A DNA stretch of 49,795 bases from JBMTVN01 sp046047235 (GCA_046047235.1 JBJOII010000027.1:1-49795); one strand, 5' to 3'. Shown: positions 9,096 to 18,580, counted from the stretch's first letter. The notes: generated by a model not told the origin, from the letters alone. Numbers and translations: made by a program.

Positions 9096-9797
9096 TCACT
9101 CACCAACACCACCCGCCGCCCCTTCCGGCGCCAGCTTCAAACCCTCCTCCGGAACCAACGGCACCCGAAACTGCTGGTCGCGATAGTCCACCTTCATGAT
9201 CACTTCATTGCTCCGAATTAACTCACACTCCACCACCAACCGCCCCCCAGATACCGGAATCCGCTTCACCTCCCCGTTCGTAAAGGAATGATTGGACCCC
9301 CCGCTGCCCACCAATACCATGTGCCCGTTCGTCGATAATGTAATCCCCTTCAAATATAACAACGGCTCCTTCCCCCCCAACGACCACGAATGCGTCGCCT
9401 CCACCTGCACAACCTCCGCCGGCTCACCCGGCTCCTCCTTCTCCGCTAACCACCCCGGACTCAACTGCCCCATCAATGCCGTCAGCGCAAAAATCTTAAA
9501 CGCCAACATCAACGCCCCCGCAATCACTACCGAAAATACGGTGTCCGTCAGGTCAGACTGCGAAGCCTTCCATATGCATAACACCAAAACCGCCGTTCCC
9601 ACATAATGCCCCACGACCGGAATCTGCGATAACGCGGATGCCAACGCCGTCGACCCCAATAATGCCACCGGCCCAACCCTCCACCCCTGAACCCGCATCA
9701 GTAAAAACAACACCAGGGAATAAGCCACCCAGTAAATCCCGGTGGCAATCAACAGCCCGGCCCACGCTCCCGACATCGGTATCTCTCCAGCTGACAT
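9096..9797 (-). CDS. Membrane protein of unknown function
   Basis: About 233 residues from the ATG at 9797. The frame is open further upstream, but the extra residues overlap the pectate lyase gene and look unlike protein. The N-terminal half holds three to four hydrophobic segments (GAWAGLLIATGIYWVAYSLV, then VGHYVGTAVLVLCIWKA and SVVIAGALMLAFKIFALTAL). The C-terminal half is soluble, with a beta-rich pattern including LLYLKGITLSTNGHMVLVGS and RLVVECELI. I do not recognise the family. The start lies five bases after the stop of the PL10 gene, so the two are likely translated from one message. Confidence 0.6.
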   Translation of the reverse strand: MSAGEIPMSGAWAGLLIATGIYWVAYSLVLFLLMRVQGWRVGPVALLGSTALASALSQIPVVGHYVGTAVLVLCIWKASQSDLTDTVFSVVIAGALMLAFKIFALTALMGQLSPGWLAEKEEPGEPAEVVQVEATHSWSLGGKEPLLYLKGITLSTNGHMVLVGSGGSNHSFTNGEVKRIPVSGGRLVVECELIRSNEVIMKVDYRDQQFRVPLVPEEGLKLAPEGAAGGVGE

Positions 9798-9802
9798 AAA
9801 AC

Positions 9803-10873
9803 CTACTCTCCTTCTTTCATTCGCTTTGTCCAGCGGACGTAACCCGCCCTCACCTCGCCCCCCCCACCGCCCGACCACGCATACCCGTTGCGCCGCTCAC
9901 CCTCAATCTCCGACAACGCATACTTCCTCACCCCGTCACGCCCACAAAAAATCGGCCGCCCCGAACCCAACTCATAAAACCGCGCCCACATCTCCGGTGC
10001 ACCCCCCTCCGCCACCAGCCGCTTGTCCCCGTCAACCACCACCTGACGCCACCCGCTGATCTTCACCCGCTCATACCACCGCACCCCCGCCTCAACCGCC
10101 TCACAAACCGCCTCCGTCCCCGGCCCACACTCCATCAAATACAACAACACCCCCGCACTCTCACCCCCACTCAACGACGGCAACTCATACGACCTCGCCC
10201 CCACAGGCTCCAAACTCTCCCTGTCATGCTGCGCACACCACACCGTCAACTCACCCTCCTCCCGCACCTGACACCCCAAAATACACTCCAAACCCCGTGC
10301 CAATGCCCCGCCTATCATCTCCCGCTGATCCTCCCCCAGAAAACCATACCCTTCCCCATCCCTCAGCTCCCCAAGCAAACGCATCAACCCAATCATCGTC
10401 CCATCGTTAAACGTAATGTGCCGACCATACCCCCCACCCGGATCCGGACTCTGAGGCCAACCCCCATTCGCATACTGAGCTCCCAATACACAACCCAGCC
10501 CCCGCAAAAAGGCCCGCCTGTACCCCTCCTCCCCAGTCACCCCATACAACCGCCCCAAAAACCTCATCTCGTCCCGCCCCGCACCATTGTCAAATGTCCC
10601 CCGCAACCGCTCCCCCCCCATAACCCGCCTCTCAGCCGATGTATCCAGGTTCTTGGGCCACCACCCCTCAGCGGTCTGCCACGATAACACCCTCTCCGCA
10701 ATCACCCGCGCCTCATCCCCCGCCCACCACCCAACCGGCCGCTTCAAATACTCCCCCACCCCACAAATACCCACATCCCCCACTCCAACCATCCAAAGCA
10801 GGAAAAACAACCACCACCAGCCCCGACCACTACCTGGCCTTCCGCGCAACCACAAAGGCGTTGAACATGCCAT
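9803..10873 (-). CDS. Pectate lyase, PL10 family
   Basis: 356 residues. It cleaves polygalacturonate by beta-elimination and probably acts outside the cytoplasm, given the hydrophobic N-terminal stretch GWWWLFFLLWMVGVG. PL10 landmarks are present in order: WQTAEGWWPKNLD (about 67-79), GTFDNGAGRDEMRFLGRLY (about 90-110), NGGWPQSPD, HITFNDGTMIGLMRLL and the catalytic-region WCAQHDRESLEPVGARSYE. The annotated start overlaps the end of the methyltransferase gene by 44 bases. A later start would remove the signal-like segment, so the overlap may be real. It is followed immediately by the membrane-protein gene. Confidence 0.88.
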   Translation of the reverse strand: MACSTPLWLRGRPGSGRGWWWLFFLLWMVGVGDVGICGVGEYLKRPVGWWAGDEARVIAERVLSWQTAEGWWPKNLDTSAERRVMGGERLRGTFDNGAGRDEMRFLGRLYGVTGEEGYRRAFLRGLGCVLGAQYANGGWPQSPDPGGGYGRHITFNDGTMIGLMRLLGELRDGEGYGFLGEDQREMIGGALARGLECILGCQVREEGELTVWCAQHDRESLEPVGARSYELPSLSGGESAGVLLYLMECGPGTEAVCEAVEAGVRWYERVKISGWRQVVVDGDKRLVAEGGAPEMWARFYELGSGRPIFCGRDGVRKYALSEIEGERRNGYAWSGGGGGEVRAGYVRWTKRMKEGE

Positions 10874-11591
10874 ACCTCGTAAACGTTAGATTCAATAAAA
10901 AGTTAACCGGCGCCGCCACATACCGGTCCGTACACTCCACCCTCTCCACCTCGCAACCATTCAACCCCAAAAAGAAACCCATCTCCAAACCGTTGGTCGC
11001 CACAATCGCATCATCATCCGGCGTAAATGGCTCCTTCACAATCGGCTCCATCCGGTCAAACCGAACCCCAGCCGGATCCAAACGCATCTGCCTCCGCTTC
11101 TCCATCAATCGCCAAAAATTCCGCCACTTGTTCCCCAAACCCCTCATCCGTGAATGATAATCCCGAAATCCCAATACCCGGAAAAAATTCGGACTCGATA
11201 ACACCACCCGCCCCCCCGGCTCCACCACCCGCACCAACTCCGCCACAAATGACTCCGGCTCCTCCACATGCTCCAATACATTCAAAGCCCCAACCGCCGC
11301 AAAATACCCGTCCTCATACGGTAAATGCCGCCCGTCATACATCCGGCAATGCCGACTCCGCCTCAACGCCCGCTCAATGTTCGGCTCCGATACATCCACC
11401 CCATGCGCCTCATACCCCACCTCCGCCAACCGCCCCACCACCTGCCCCGCCCCACACCCCACATCCAACACCCTTACACCAGACCTCGCCGGCATCAAGG
11501 TGTCCGTATACTTCGCGTAAAACGCCGGATCCCAGTGCTCCAGAAAATCCGCATACACCTCGTTGTGCCGGTATGTCTCTTGATGGCCCAT
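10830..11591 (-). CDS. SAM-dependent methyltransferase (class I)
   Basis: 253 residues. Motif I RVLDVGCGAGQVVGRLAEVG lies near residues 40-59, followed by the acidic ribose-binding HGVDVSEPNIERA and the motif-II/III region GALNVLEHVEEPESFVAELV and GGRVVLSSPN. This is the Methyltransf_11-type SAM fold. The methyl acceptor cannot be told from sequence. It begins the short - strand run methyltransferase, PL10 lyase, membrane protein. The neighbour upstream is the Gfo/Idh-sialidase fusion, 56 bases away. Polysaccharide-related chemistry is possible from context only. Confidence 0.85.
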   Translation of the reverse strand: MGHQETYRHNEVYADFLEHWDPAFYAKYTDTLMPARSGVRVLDVGCGAGQVVGRLAEVGYEAHGVDVSEPNIERALRRSRHCRMYDGRHLPYEDGYFAAVGALNVLEHVEEPESFVAELVRVVEPGGRVVLSSPNFFRVLGFRDYHSRMRGLGNKWRNFWRLMEKRRQMRLDPAGVRFDRMEPIVKEPFTPDDDAIVATNGLEMGFFLGLNGCEVERVECTDRYVAAPVNFLLNLTFTRYGMFNAFVVARKAR

Positions 11592-11647
11592 CGCGCCAAA
11601 ACCTGAATCCTCACCCCCTCACCAATCAACCGAAAACCACCCTCCCC

Positions 11648-13551
11648 CTACTCCCCATCCACCCCCAACTCCGCCAAGTAAATCGCCGCCCCACCCTCGT
11701 GCGATGAATAATAACTCACCCATAACCGCCCATCCCACCACACCATCCCCGGATAACTCGTGTCCCCACCCGAAGGTAATGCCACCAACTCACGAAACAC
11801 TCCCCTCCGCCGATCCACCCACCCCACCGCCGTGCGCGCCCCACCATCATATAACCTCACACCCGCCAACAATTCACCCCCAGGCAACTCCACCATCGAC
11901 GGCCCTCCCATCCGTACCCCCAAATCCTCCCAGCTCCAGTCCGTGTAAGGCTCCCTACTCCAGCCCAGTTGCGCCGTCCCCATCTCCCCATCCCGCCGCA
12001 GTAAACACACCGCCTCACCCCCAGAACCAAATACCAAAGCCGATTCGTTCGGATAACCCCCCTCAAACAACCTCGGGACAATCACCTCAAACCCTCCCCC
12101 CTCCACACTTTTATAGAGCTTCACATGACGATCCTCCCCCACCGCATACCCCACCCCATAACCCCTCCCGCCATGCCACTGAACCCGCCATAACCAAATA
12201 TCCGGNNNNNNNNNNNNNNATCCCCCACCTCCAAGGCTTCCCCCCAGTCCTCACCATCCCCCGATACCCACATGAATGTCTGATGTGACTTCACTGTCCG
12301 GTCAGCCATCGCCCCCGCCGCCAATAACATCAGGCGCCCGTCCGGCATCACCGAAATCTTCGGATCCCTCAAATCTGCCCCCTCTAAGGTCACCCGCGCC
12401 ACCGAACCCCATCCCACCCCATCCTCCGACGCCAAAACCCGAACCGCACCACCCGGCGATACATGCCCTTCCCCCTCCCGAAATACACAATAAAACCGGC
12501 CACCATGCCGGACCAAATCCGTGAACGCATTGTGCGGCGCCCCATCCCAAATCCTGCTCGATCGCAATAACCGCACCCGTGGAACCACCCCATACCCATA
12601 CCGCCCATACACCTCCGCCAAACTCACCGCCTCCCCACCCCGCCGCTTGCTCTCGTCCGCAGCCTCCATAAAGGCAAACATCTCCACCGTCTCCCCCTCG
12701 CCCACCGGCGCTACCCCCGTCTCAAAAAATTTCACCACCTCCACCAGCAAAGGCCGATACCCCTCATACACCCCTACCTCCATGTCCCCACCCTCCCCCA
12801 CAACCCGCCCGCCATATCCCTCACCCTCACTAAAACGCCCCACCCGACCCCCACTCCATTCCCCCTCCACCACCACCCCTCTCTCCCCATCCAGCCTCCG
12901 AACACGCTCACACCCCGTCCCCATCACGGTAAACAACGACTCCACCCCATGTACGCCATACCAGAATAAATCCGGATGATGCGGCTCCAAACTGCACGGA
13001 CTGTGCGTCTCTGCCCGCATCACCAAACCCACCTGCCCCCGACGCGCCGCCTGCGTCGCACCACCATACCGCAACGAAGAAGAACTAAACACCGGCACCC
13101 CACGCTCACTAGCCAACCGAAAAATCGCCAGCACATCCCCCAATGAACCCGCCATCGGCTTGTCGATAAACAATGGCTTTCCCGCCTCAATCACCGGTAT
13201 CGCCTGATGCAAATGCGGCCGCCCATCCACACTCTCCAACATCACCACATCCACCCGACGGCATAACTCCTCAATCGACCCCACAATCTCCACCCCATAC
13301 TTGTCCCTCAACTCAGCCGTAAACCCATCCACCCGACCCCGGCTCGATTCTATGTCCGGACTCCCCCCGCGAAATGCCGCAACAACCCTCGCTCCCGGCA
13401 CATGGTCATCACGATCCTCCTCGTTCAACAAACGCGTAAACGCCGTCACATGCGAAGTGTCCAACCCTATCAACCCTACCCGCAAAGGCTCTGCGCCCAA
13501 ACACCCGCCGCTCAACCAGAAGATCGCGAAAAGAAAAATCGGGGCTCTCAC
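11648..13551 (-). CDS. Gfo/Idh/MocA-type oxidoreductase fused to a sialidase-like propeller (interrupted by an N gap)
   Basis: Read as one gene. Residues 1-20 form a signal peptide. Residues 23 to about 320 form a Gfo/Idh/MocA-like region (RVGLIGLDTSHV at 24-35, FIDKPMAGS at 128-136). From about 326 a sialidase/BNR-like region begins (SSRIWDGAPHNAFTDLVRHG). At residue 444 the sequence meets 14 N. On the far side the frame resumes exactly at base 12205 as PDIWLWRVQWHGGRGYGVGY and runs 185 residues to the stop at 11648. Both flanks are codon-aligned at the gap edges, so the apparent break comes only from 14 not being a multiple of three. True gap length, and thus total length (about 630 residues plus gap), is unknown. 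Exported; the substrate is probably a sugar or glycoside, which is inference. Confidence 0.75.
12206..12219. other. Scaffold gap (14 N)
   Basis: A run of 14 unknown bases inside the Gfo/Idh-sialidase gene. The protein sequence runs EALEVGD before it and PDIWLWRV after it, so little or nothing may really be missing. The N count is probably an estimate and should not be read as a frameshift in the gene. Confidence 0.99.
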
Positions 13552-13610
13552 GGGTCAGGAACCTGCCACGGCACCCCGCACAAACACCAGCACAGATACT
13601 CCCCCTCTCC

Positions 13611-15188
13611 CTACGCTCTCAGAACCACTTCCTCCACCCCGGAACGCCTGACACCCTCCCCGCGCCAAACCCCCACACCCCGAACTGCCGAACGCCCCGC
13701 AGGCTTCCGCGCCACCAACGCTCCACTACCCCCCGATACGCTTCCCCCATGCACCAATAACTCCAGCCGCCCCACCACATCTCCCACTTGCTCAGCCTGA
13801 CTCTTCAACTCCTCGCTCGACCCCGACGCCTCCTCCGCACTCGCCGCCGTGCTCTGCGTCACCTGGTCAATCTGGGCCACCGCCTGATTGATCTGCGTCA
13901 TCCCCTCGCTCTGCTCCCGACACGCACTCGCCACCTCACTCACTAATCGCGTCACTTCACCACTCTGCTCCAAAATCCCCTCCAACCGCGCAGCCACCCG
14001 CACACTCACCTCCCGCCCGGACCGACCATGCTCAACCGAAGACTCAATCCGCTCCGCCGTCTCACGGGCAGCATGAGCACTCCGCTGTGCCAAACTCCGC
14101 ACCTCCTCCGCCACGACCGCAAACCCCATCCCCGCCTCCCCCGCCCGGGCCGCCTCAACCGCCGCATTCAACGCCAACAAGTTCGTCTGAAATGCAATCT
14201 CATCAATGGTCTTAACAATCTTCCTAACCTCATCACCCGATTCCTCTATCGCACGCATCGCTCTCCCCAATGCCTCCATGTCTACCTTGCCCGCCTCAGC
14301 CGACCGCGCAGCCTCCCTCGCCAATGCATCCGCCTTCGCCGCATGATCCGCATTCACCCGCGTCATGCTCGCCAACTCCTCCAGCGAAGAACTCGTCTCC
14401 TCCACCGATGCCGCCTGCTGGCTCGCATCCCCAGCCAAAGACACCCCCGCACCCGCAATCATCCCCGCCGCCGCACGCAAACTCGCCGCACCCTCCCTCA
14501 ATTGCTCCACAACCGACATCAATGGACGCGCCACCATCCGCCCCACCAACACCGTGATCAAAACCCCGATCGATACACATAACACAACGGTCGTCCCCGC
14601 CGCATTCCACAAACTCCCCCGGTCCAACTCCGCTATCAGCCCCTCCCACCTCTGCTGCGCCCCCACCAACCGCTCGGTCCCAAATCGAAAACTCAAAACC
14701 CCACCCACCTGCCCCGCACTAAACTCGTTGTGACACTCCAAACAACTCTCCGCCACCGGCAACGGATGATATAACTCAAAAGACCCCTCCCCCTGACGCC
14801 GCACCACATCCGACGATCCCAACAGACCGGCACGCATCTCCTCCGGTAAACCCTTCCCCAAAAAACGCTCCTCCGTCGAATACGTCGATACCCCGTCCGC
14901 ATTAAACAGGGTCATCTCCTGCAAACCATCCACCCCCCGCTGCAACGCCAACAACTCCCCGAACTTGTCCATGTCCCCCTGCTCCATCACGTCCACCAGT
15001 GAAAAGGTCACCGCCTTCTGTAATGTCTCCACCCACTCCCACTGGTTGGTCACCTCCTCAGCCCCGCTCGCCAACGCCAACCGCCGCACCACCGCGTTGT
15101 TGCGCCCCCGCTGCACCACCTGCGAAGCCACCACCACCACCACCACACCCGCCAAAACCGCCATGAACAACCTGGTCTGAAGTTTCAT
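13611..15188 (-). CDS. Methyl-accepting chemotaxis protein with CxxCH haem-c motif
   Basis: 525 residues from the ATG at 15188, chosen because AGGTGGAG precedes it and a transmembrane helix (LFMAVLAGVVVVVVAS) starts at once; an upstream ATG at 15323 would overlap cheW. The periplasmic sensor (about 26-198) contains SCLECHNEFSAG with C149, C152 and H153, the covalent c-haem attachment pattern, in a setting like the Tll0287/DUF3365-type sensor. A second membrane helix (199-218) leads into a HAMP-like stretch starting RPLMSVVEQL. The cytoplasmic coiled coil has the conserved tip TNLLALNAAVEAARAGEAG, which contacts CheA and CheW. It is the last gene of cheA-cheW-mcp. Redox, gas or small-molecule sensing is inference. 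Confidence 0.92.
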   Translation of the reverse strand: MKLQTRLFMAVLAGVVVVVVASQVVQRGRNNAVVRRLALASGAEEVTNQWEWVETLQKAVTFSLVDVMEQGDMDKFGELLALQRGVDGLQEMTLFNADGVSTYSTEERFLGKGLPEEMRAGLLGSSDVVRRQGEGSFELYHPLPVAESCLECHNEFSAGQVGGVLSFRFGTERLVGAQQRWEGLIAELDRGSLWNAAGTTVVLCVSIGVLITVLVGRMVARPLMSVVEQLREGAASLRAAAGMIAGAGVSLAGDASQQAASVEETSSSLEELASMTRVNADHAAKADALAREAARSAEAGKVDMEALGRAMRAIEESGDEVRKIVKTIDEIAFQTNLLALNAAVEAARAGEAGMGFAVVAEEVRSLAQRSAHAARETAERIESSVEHGRSGREVSVRVAARLEGILEQSGEVTRLVSEVASACREQSEGMTQINQAVAQIDQVTQSTAASAEEASGSSEELKSQAEQVGDVVGRLELLVHGGSVSGGSGALVARKPAGRSAVRGVGVWRGEGVRRSGVEEVVLRA

Positions 15189-15252
15189 ATCTCCACCTAA
15201 AAAATCCCGCCACACCCCAAAGGGCGCAGCGGCACCCAGCAAAAACGACTCC

Positions 15253-15774
15253 TTAAGCCTCCGCTGACGCCTCTTCAGCCATGTGCTCCAAGGCCTCAGC
15301 CGATACCACCCGGTCAATATCAATCAGGGTCTTCACCACACCCTTCACCTTCGCCATGCCCTGAATGTAATCGGTCTCCAAACGGGTGCCGAAATCGGGC
15401 GCCTCCTCAATGTCCTCAGCAGACAAACTCACCACCTCCTCCACCCCGTCCACCACCAAACCCATGTAAGCACTGCCGCGCTTCGGTAACTCCACCTGTA
15501 CCACCACGATGCACGTCTGCTCGTTGTCCTCAATCCCCGCCATCCCAAACTTAATCCGCAAATCAATCACCGGAATGATCTTCCCCCGCAAGTTGATAAC
15601 CCCCTTCACATAAGGCGGCATCTGCGGAACCGCCGTGGCCGGCTGTAACCGGATAATCTCCCGAATCTTTAACACCGCAATCCCGTAACTCTCCCCCCCA
15701 AGCAGGAAGGTCAGGTATTTGGTCGAACCCGCTTTCGCGTTCACTTGCGTCGCTTCAATGGTAGCAGCACTCAT
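15253..15774 (-). CDS. cheW: Chemotaxis coupling protein CheW
   Basis: 173 residues, a single CheW domain that links chemoreceptors to CheA. The fold's typical strands are visible: KYLTFLLGGESYGIAVLKI at about 19-37, the IREIIRLQPATAVPQMPPYV segment, then KGVINLRGKIIPVIDLRIKF and a final GVVKTLIDIDRVV. It sits between cheA (80 bases upstream) and the receptor gene (64 bases downstream) on the same strand, so the three are very likely one transcription unit. Confidence 0.96.
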   Translation of the reverse strand: MSAATIEATQVNAKAGSTKYLTFLLGGESYGIAVLKIREIIRLQPATAVPQMPPYVKGVINLRGKIIPVIDLRIKFGMAGIEDNEQTCIVVVQVELPKRGSAYMGLVVDGVEEVVSLSAEDIEEAPDFGTRLETDYIQGMAKVKGVVKTLIDIDRVVSAEALEHMAEEASAEA

Positions 15775-15854
15775 ATTCTTGATCCCGTTCCTGCCAGCCC
15801 TTCTCAGCCAGCATTAGATACATCGTCAGTTTTCCAGTTTCACTTTAGACACAC

Positions 15855-18452
15855 TCAGGCCGCCCTGGCCGGCGCCTGAACGCTCAAATCCATCAAACCC
15901 GCCACGTCCAAAATCAACCCCACCCGGCCATCCCCCAGTATCGCAGCCCCAGCCAAACCCGGATTGCGCTTCATCGTATCCCCTAAACTCTTGATCACGA
16001 CCTCCTGCTTCCCAATCAGTTGGTCCACCATCAAACACCGCGTCCGCGTATCCGACTCCACTACCAATACAATCGCTTCCTTGGGATCACGCACCGCACC
16101 CGGACACCCAAATAAATCGTGCAGCCGAAGCAACGGCATCAGTTGCCCCCGCACATTCACCAGCTCTCCACGCTGCTGAACCGTGCTCAACATCTCCTTC
16201 GTCGGCCGAAATGACTCCCTCACCGATAACGTCGGCACAATGTAACGCTCAGCCCCAACCCCCACGATCAACCCGTCAATAATCGCCAGCGTCAGCGGCA
16301 AATGAATCGATATCCGCGTCCCCTTGCCCAATTCCGACTCCACCTCAATCTTGCCCCTCAACTTCTCAATATTCCTCCGCACCACATCCATCCCTACCCC
16401 ACGCCCCGAGATGTCCGTAATCTTCTCCGCCGTCGAAAAACCCGCCCCAAAGATAAACCCAAACACTTCCTTGTCCGTCAGCTCATCCCCAGGCCTCGCT
16501 AACCCCCGCTCAATCGCCTTCTTCAAAATCCGCTCGCGATTCAACCCCGCCCCGTCATCGCTCACTTCAATCACGATATTCCCACCCTGGTGGTAAGCCC
16601 TCAAGGTCACCGTCCCATAAGGACTCTTCCCCGCCGCCAATCGCGTCTCCGCCTTCTCTAAACCATGGTCCAGCGAGTTTCGGATCATGTGCACCAGGGG
16701 ATCGTTCAACTCCTCCACAATCGTCCGATCCAACTCCGTCTCCTCACCCTCCGTTGCCAACTGAACCTGCTTCCCGGCCTTCATCGCCAAATCCCTAACC
16801 ACCCGGTTCATCTTCTGAAAAGTCCCCCGAATCGGTACCATCCGCAATGACATCGATACCCGCTGCAAATCCCGCGTAATCCTCGTCAGCTGGGCAAAAT
16901 TCCTCGTCAACTGCTCGCTTCGGTTGATCGCCAACCCCGGATCCTGCGCCACCATGCTCTGCGCAATCACCATCTCACCCACCAAATCCACCAAACTGTC
17001 CAGCTTGGCCGTGTCCACTTTCACGCTCGCCGTGTTCGTAACCACAGCCTTGCGCGCCGACTCCGCATTAGCACTCACCTTAACCGGCTCCACATCCGCC
17101 TGTGGCGACACCACACCCTCCACCCTCGCAGGAGCTGCCGATGCTTCCACAACCGCCGGACCTCCCTCCAGTGCCGCAACCACCGGCTCGCTCGCACTCT
17201 CCACCTTCGCCTCCACTACCGATACTCGCTCCTCCGCAGCCGCCCCACCCGAGCCACGCGACAAAATACCCCGCACCCGAACCAATAAAGCCTGCGTCGG
17301 AATCACAATCTCACCCGGAGCTTCCCCTCCACCCAACTGCGCCTCCATCCGCTGCACAAATTGGTTCAGGGTGTCGCCACCAGCCAAAATCACATTCGTG
17401 ACCTCTGCATCAATCACCAGCCGATGCTGCCTCGCCTGGTCCAATAACGACTCCAGCTCATGCGCCAGCTTGTTGATCGGAACCAAATTCAAGAACCCAG
17501 ACCCCCCCTTGAAAGTATGGAAAGCCCGGAATATCGAATTCAACGTGTCCGCATCCGTCGGGTTCTCCTCCAATGTCAAGACACCCAACTCAATGTTCTG
17601 CAGATGCTCATGCGACTCCGCCACAAACTCCGCCAATAACTCGGCATCACCCTCCAAATTCAACTTCAACGGCTCCTCCGGCGGTAACCCAGCCTCCTCC
17701 ACCCCAACGCTCGGCTCCTCCGCCACAATCTCCACCCTCTCCTCCAACCCCGGCTCCAATAGCTCAGGAATCGCCCCACCACTGTCCGCCGCCCGCATCG
17801 CCGGCCTCACCCACTCCGCCCACGCCTGCAAATTCCGAATCGCCACCGGCGAAAAGGTCCCTACCTCAAATACCCCATCCACCACAGTCCGCAGCCGCGC
17901 AAAACCACCCCTGAAGGCCTCCGGCAATTCCACCCCCCCCAACGCACCCTCAATGTCCCCCAGTAAACTGTTGATCGGTAATAACCCCCCATCCTTGCCT
18001 GGCTCCAAATACCCGATCTCCAAAATCACCTTGTCCACATACGCCGCCGCAATAAATAACTCCGGCTTGCCAATCGGCCCCAAAACGTCACCCTCACCCT
18101 CCCCCACCCCACCCACACTACAATCCGGCATCGGCGGTAAAACCTCACCCGCATCAGCAGCCAGCAAAGCCGACCCCATCCAGGACGACCACTGCTTCAA
18201 TATCTGCAAGTTCCCCTCCTGAAATGTCCCTACCTCAAAAACCGCGTCCACCACCCCACGCGCCACGCTCACACCCTCTATAATCCCCGCAGGAACCCCG
18301 CCGCCCCCCACGACAGCCTCCATGTCCGCCAACAAACTGTTGATCGGTAAAAGTCCATTGTCCTTCCCCGGTTCCGCAAATACAGACTCCAGGGCAATCT
18401 TGTCGACCAACGCCGACAAGTTCGCTAATTCGGGTGATCGTAGGTCAGCCAT
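15855..18452 (-). CDS. cheA: Chemotaxis histidine kinase CheA with duplicated N-terminal module
   Basis: 865 residues, longer than a typical CheA (about 650). The C-terminal two-thirds is standard. An Hpt domain (about 266-370) has the phospho-acceptor His312 in FRAFHTFKGG. A dimerisation helix pair starts VDTAKLDSLVDLVGEMVIAQ. The ATPase domain contains HMIRNSLDHGLE (N box) and ISGRGVGMDVV (G box), and a CheW-like regulatory domain ends the protein. In front of this are two similar modules of about 88 residues, 16-103 and 138-224. Both carry an EPGKD-GLLPINSLL core and a VFEVGTF segment. No response-regulator, CheR or CheB gene is in the window, so the output partner is unknown. Confidence 0.95.
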   Translation of the reverse strand: MADLRSPELANLSALVDKIALESVFAEPGKDNGLLPINSLLADMEAVVGGGGVPAGIIEGVSVARGVVDAVFEVGTFQEGNLQILKQWSSWMGSALLAADAGEVLPPMPDCSVGGVGEGEGDVLGPIGKPELFIAAAYVDKVILEIGYLEPGKDGGLLPINSLLGDIEGALGGVELPEAFRGGFARLRTVVDGVFEVGTFSPVAIRNLQAWAEWVRPAMRAADSGGAIPELLEPGLEERVEIVAEEPSVGVEEAGLPPEEPLKLNLEGDAELLAEFVAESHEHLQNIELGVLTLEENPTDADTLNSIFRAFHTFKGGSGFLNLVPINKLAHELESLLDQARQHRLVIDAEVTNVILAGGDTLNQFVQRMEAQLGGGEAPGEIVIPTQALLVRVRGILSRGSGGAAAEERVSVVEAKVESASEPVVAALEGGPAVVEASAAPARVEGVVSPQADVEPVKVSANAESARKAVVTNTASVKVDTAKLDSLVDLVGEMVIAQSMVAQDPGLAINRSEQLTRNFAQLTRITRDLQRVSMSLRMVPIRGTFQKMNRVVRDLAMKAGKQVQLATEGEETELDRTIVEELNDPLVHMIRNSLDHGLEKAETRLAAGKSPYGTVTLRAYHQGGNIVIEVSDDGAGLNRERILKKAIERGLARPGDELTDKEVFGFIFGAGFSTAEKITDISGRGVGMDVVRRNIEKLRGKIEVESELGKGTRISIHLPLTLAIIDGLIVGVGAERYIVPTLSVRESFRPTKEMLSTVQQRGELVNVRGQLMPLLRLHDLFGCPGAVRDPKEAIVLVVESDTRTRCLMVDQLIGKQEVVIKSLGDTMKRNPGLAGAAILGDGRVGLILDVAGLMDLSVQAPARAA

Positions 18453-18580
18453 AGTTCCTTCGGCACTTCTTCCCAGTGCGCTGACCTAACCATCGGCAAC
18501 CCTACCCCCACACTTTACCCCCAATTCTCCCCCTCCCTCGGCGCTTCACTCTCTCTCCCCTCTACTCTCTCCTCTCTCCC

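Noticed and set aside
12121..12205. Alternative C-terminus of the Gfo/Idh fusion reading RIFGYGG to a stop
   Set aside because: It arises only from counting 14 N as real sequence. The frame that starts exactly at 12205 continues the propeller with WLWRV and the conserved YGVGYAVGED.
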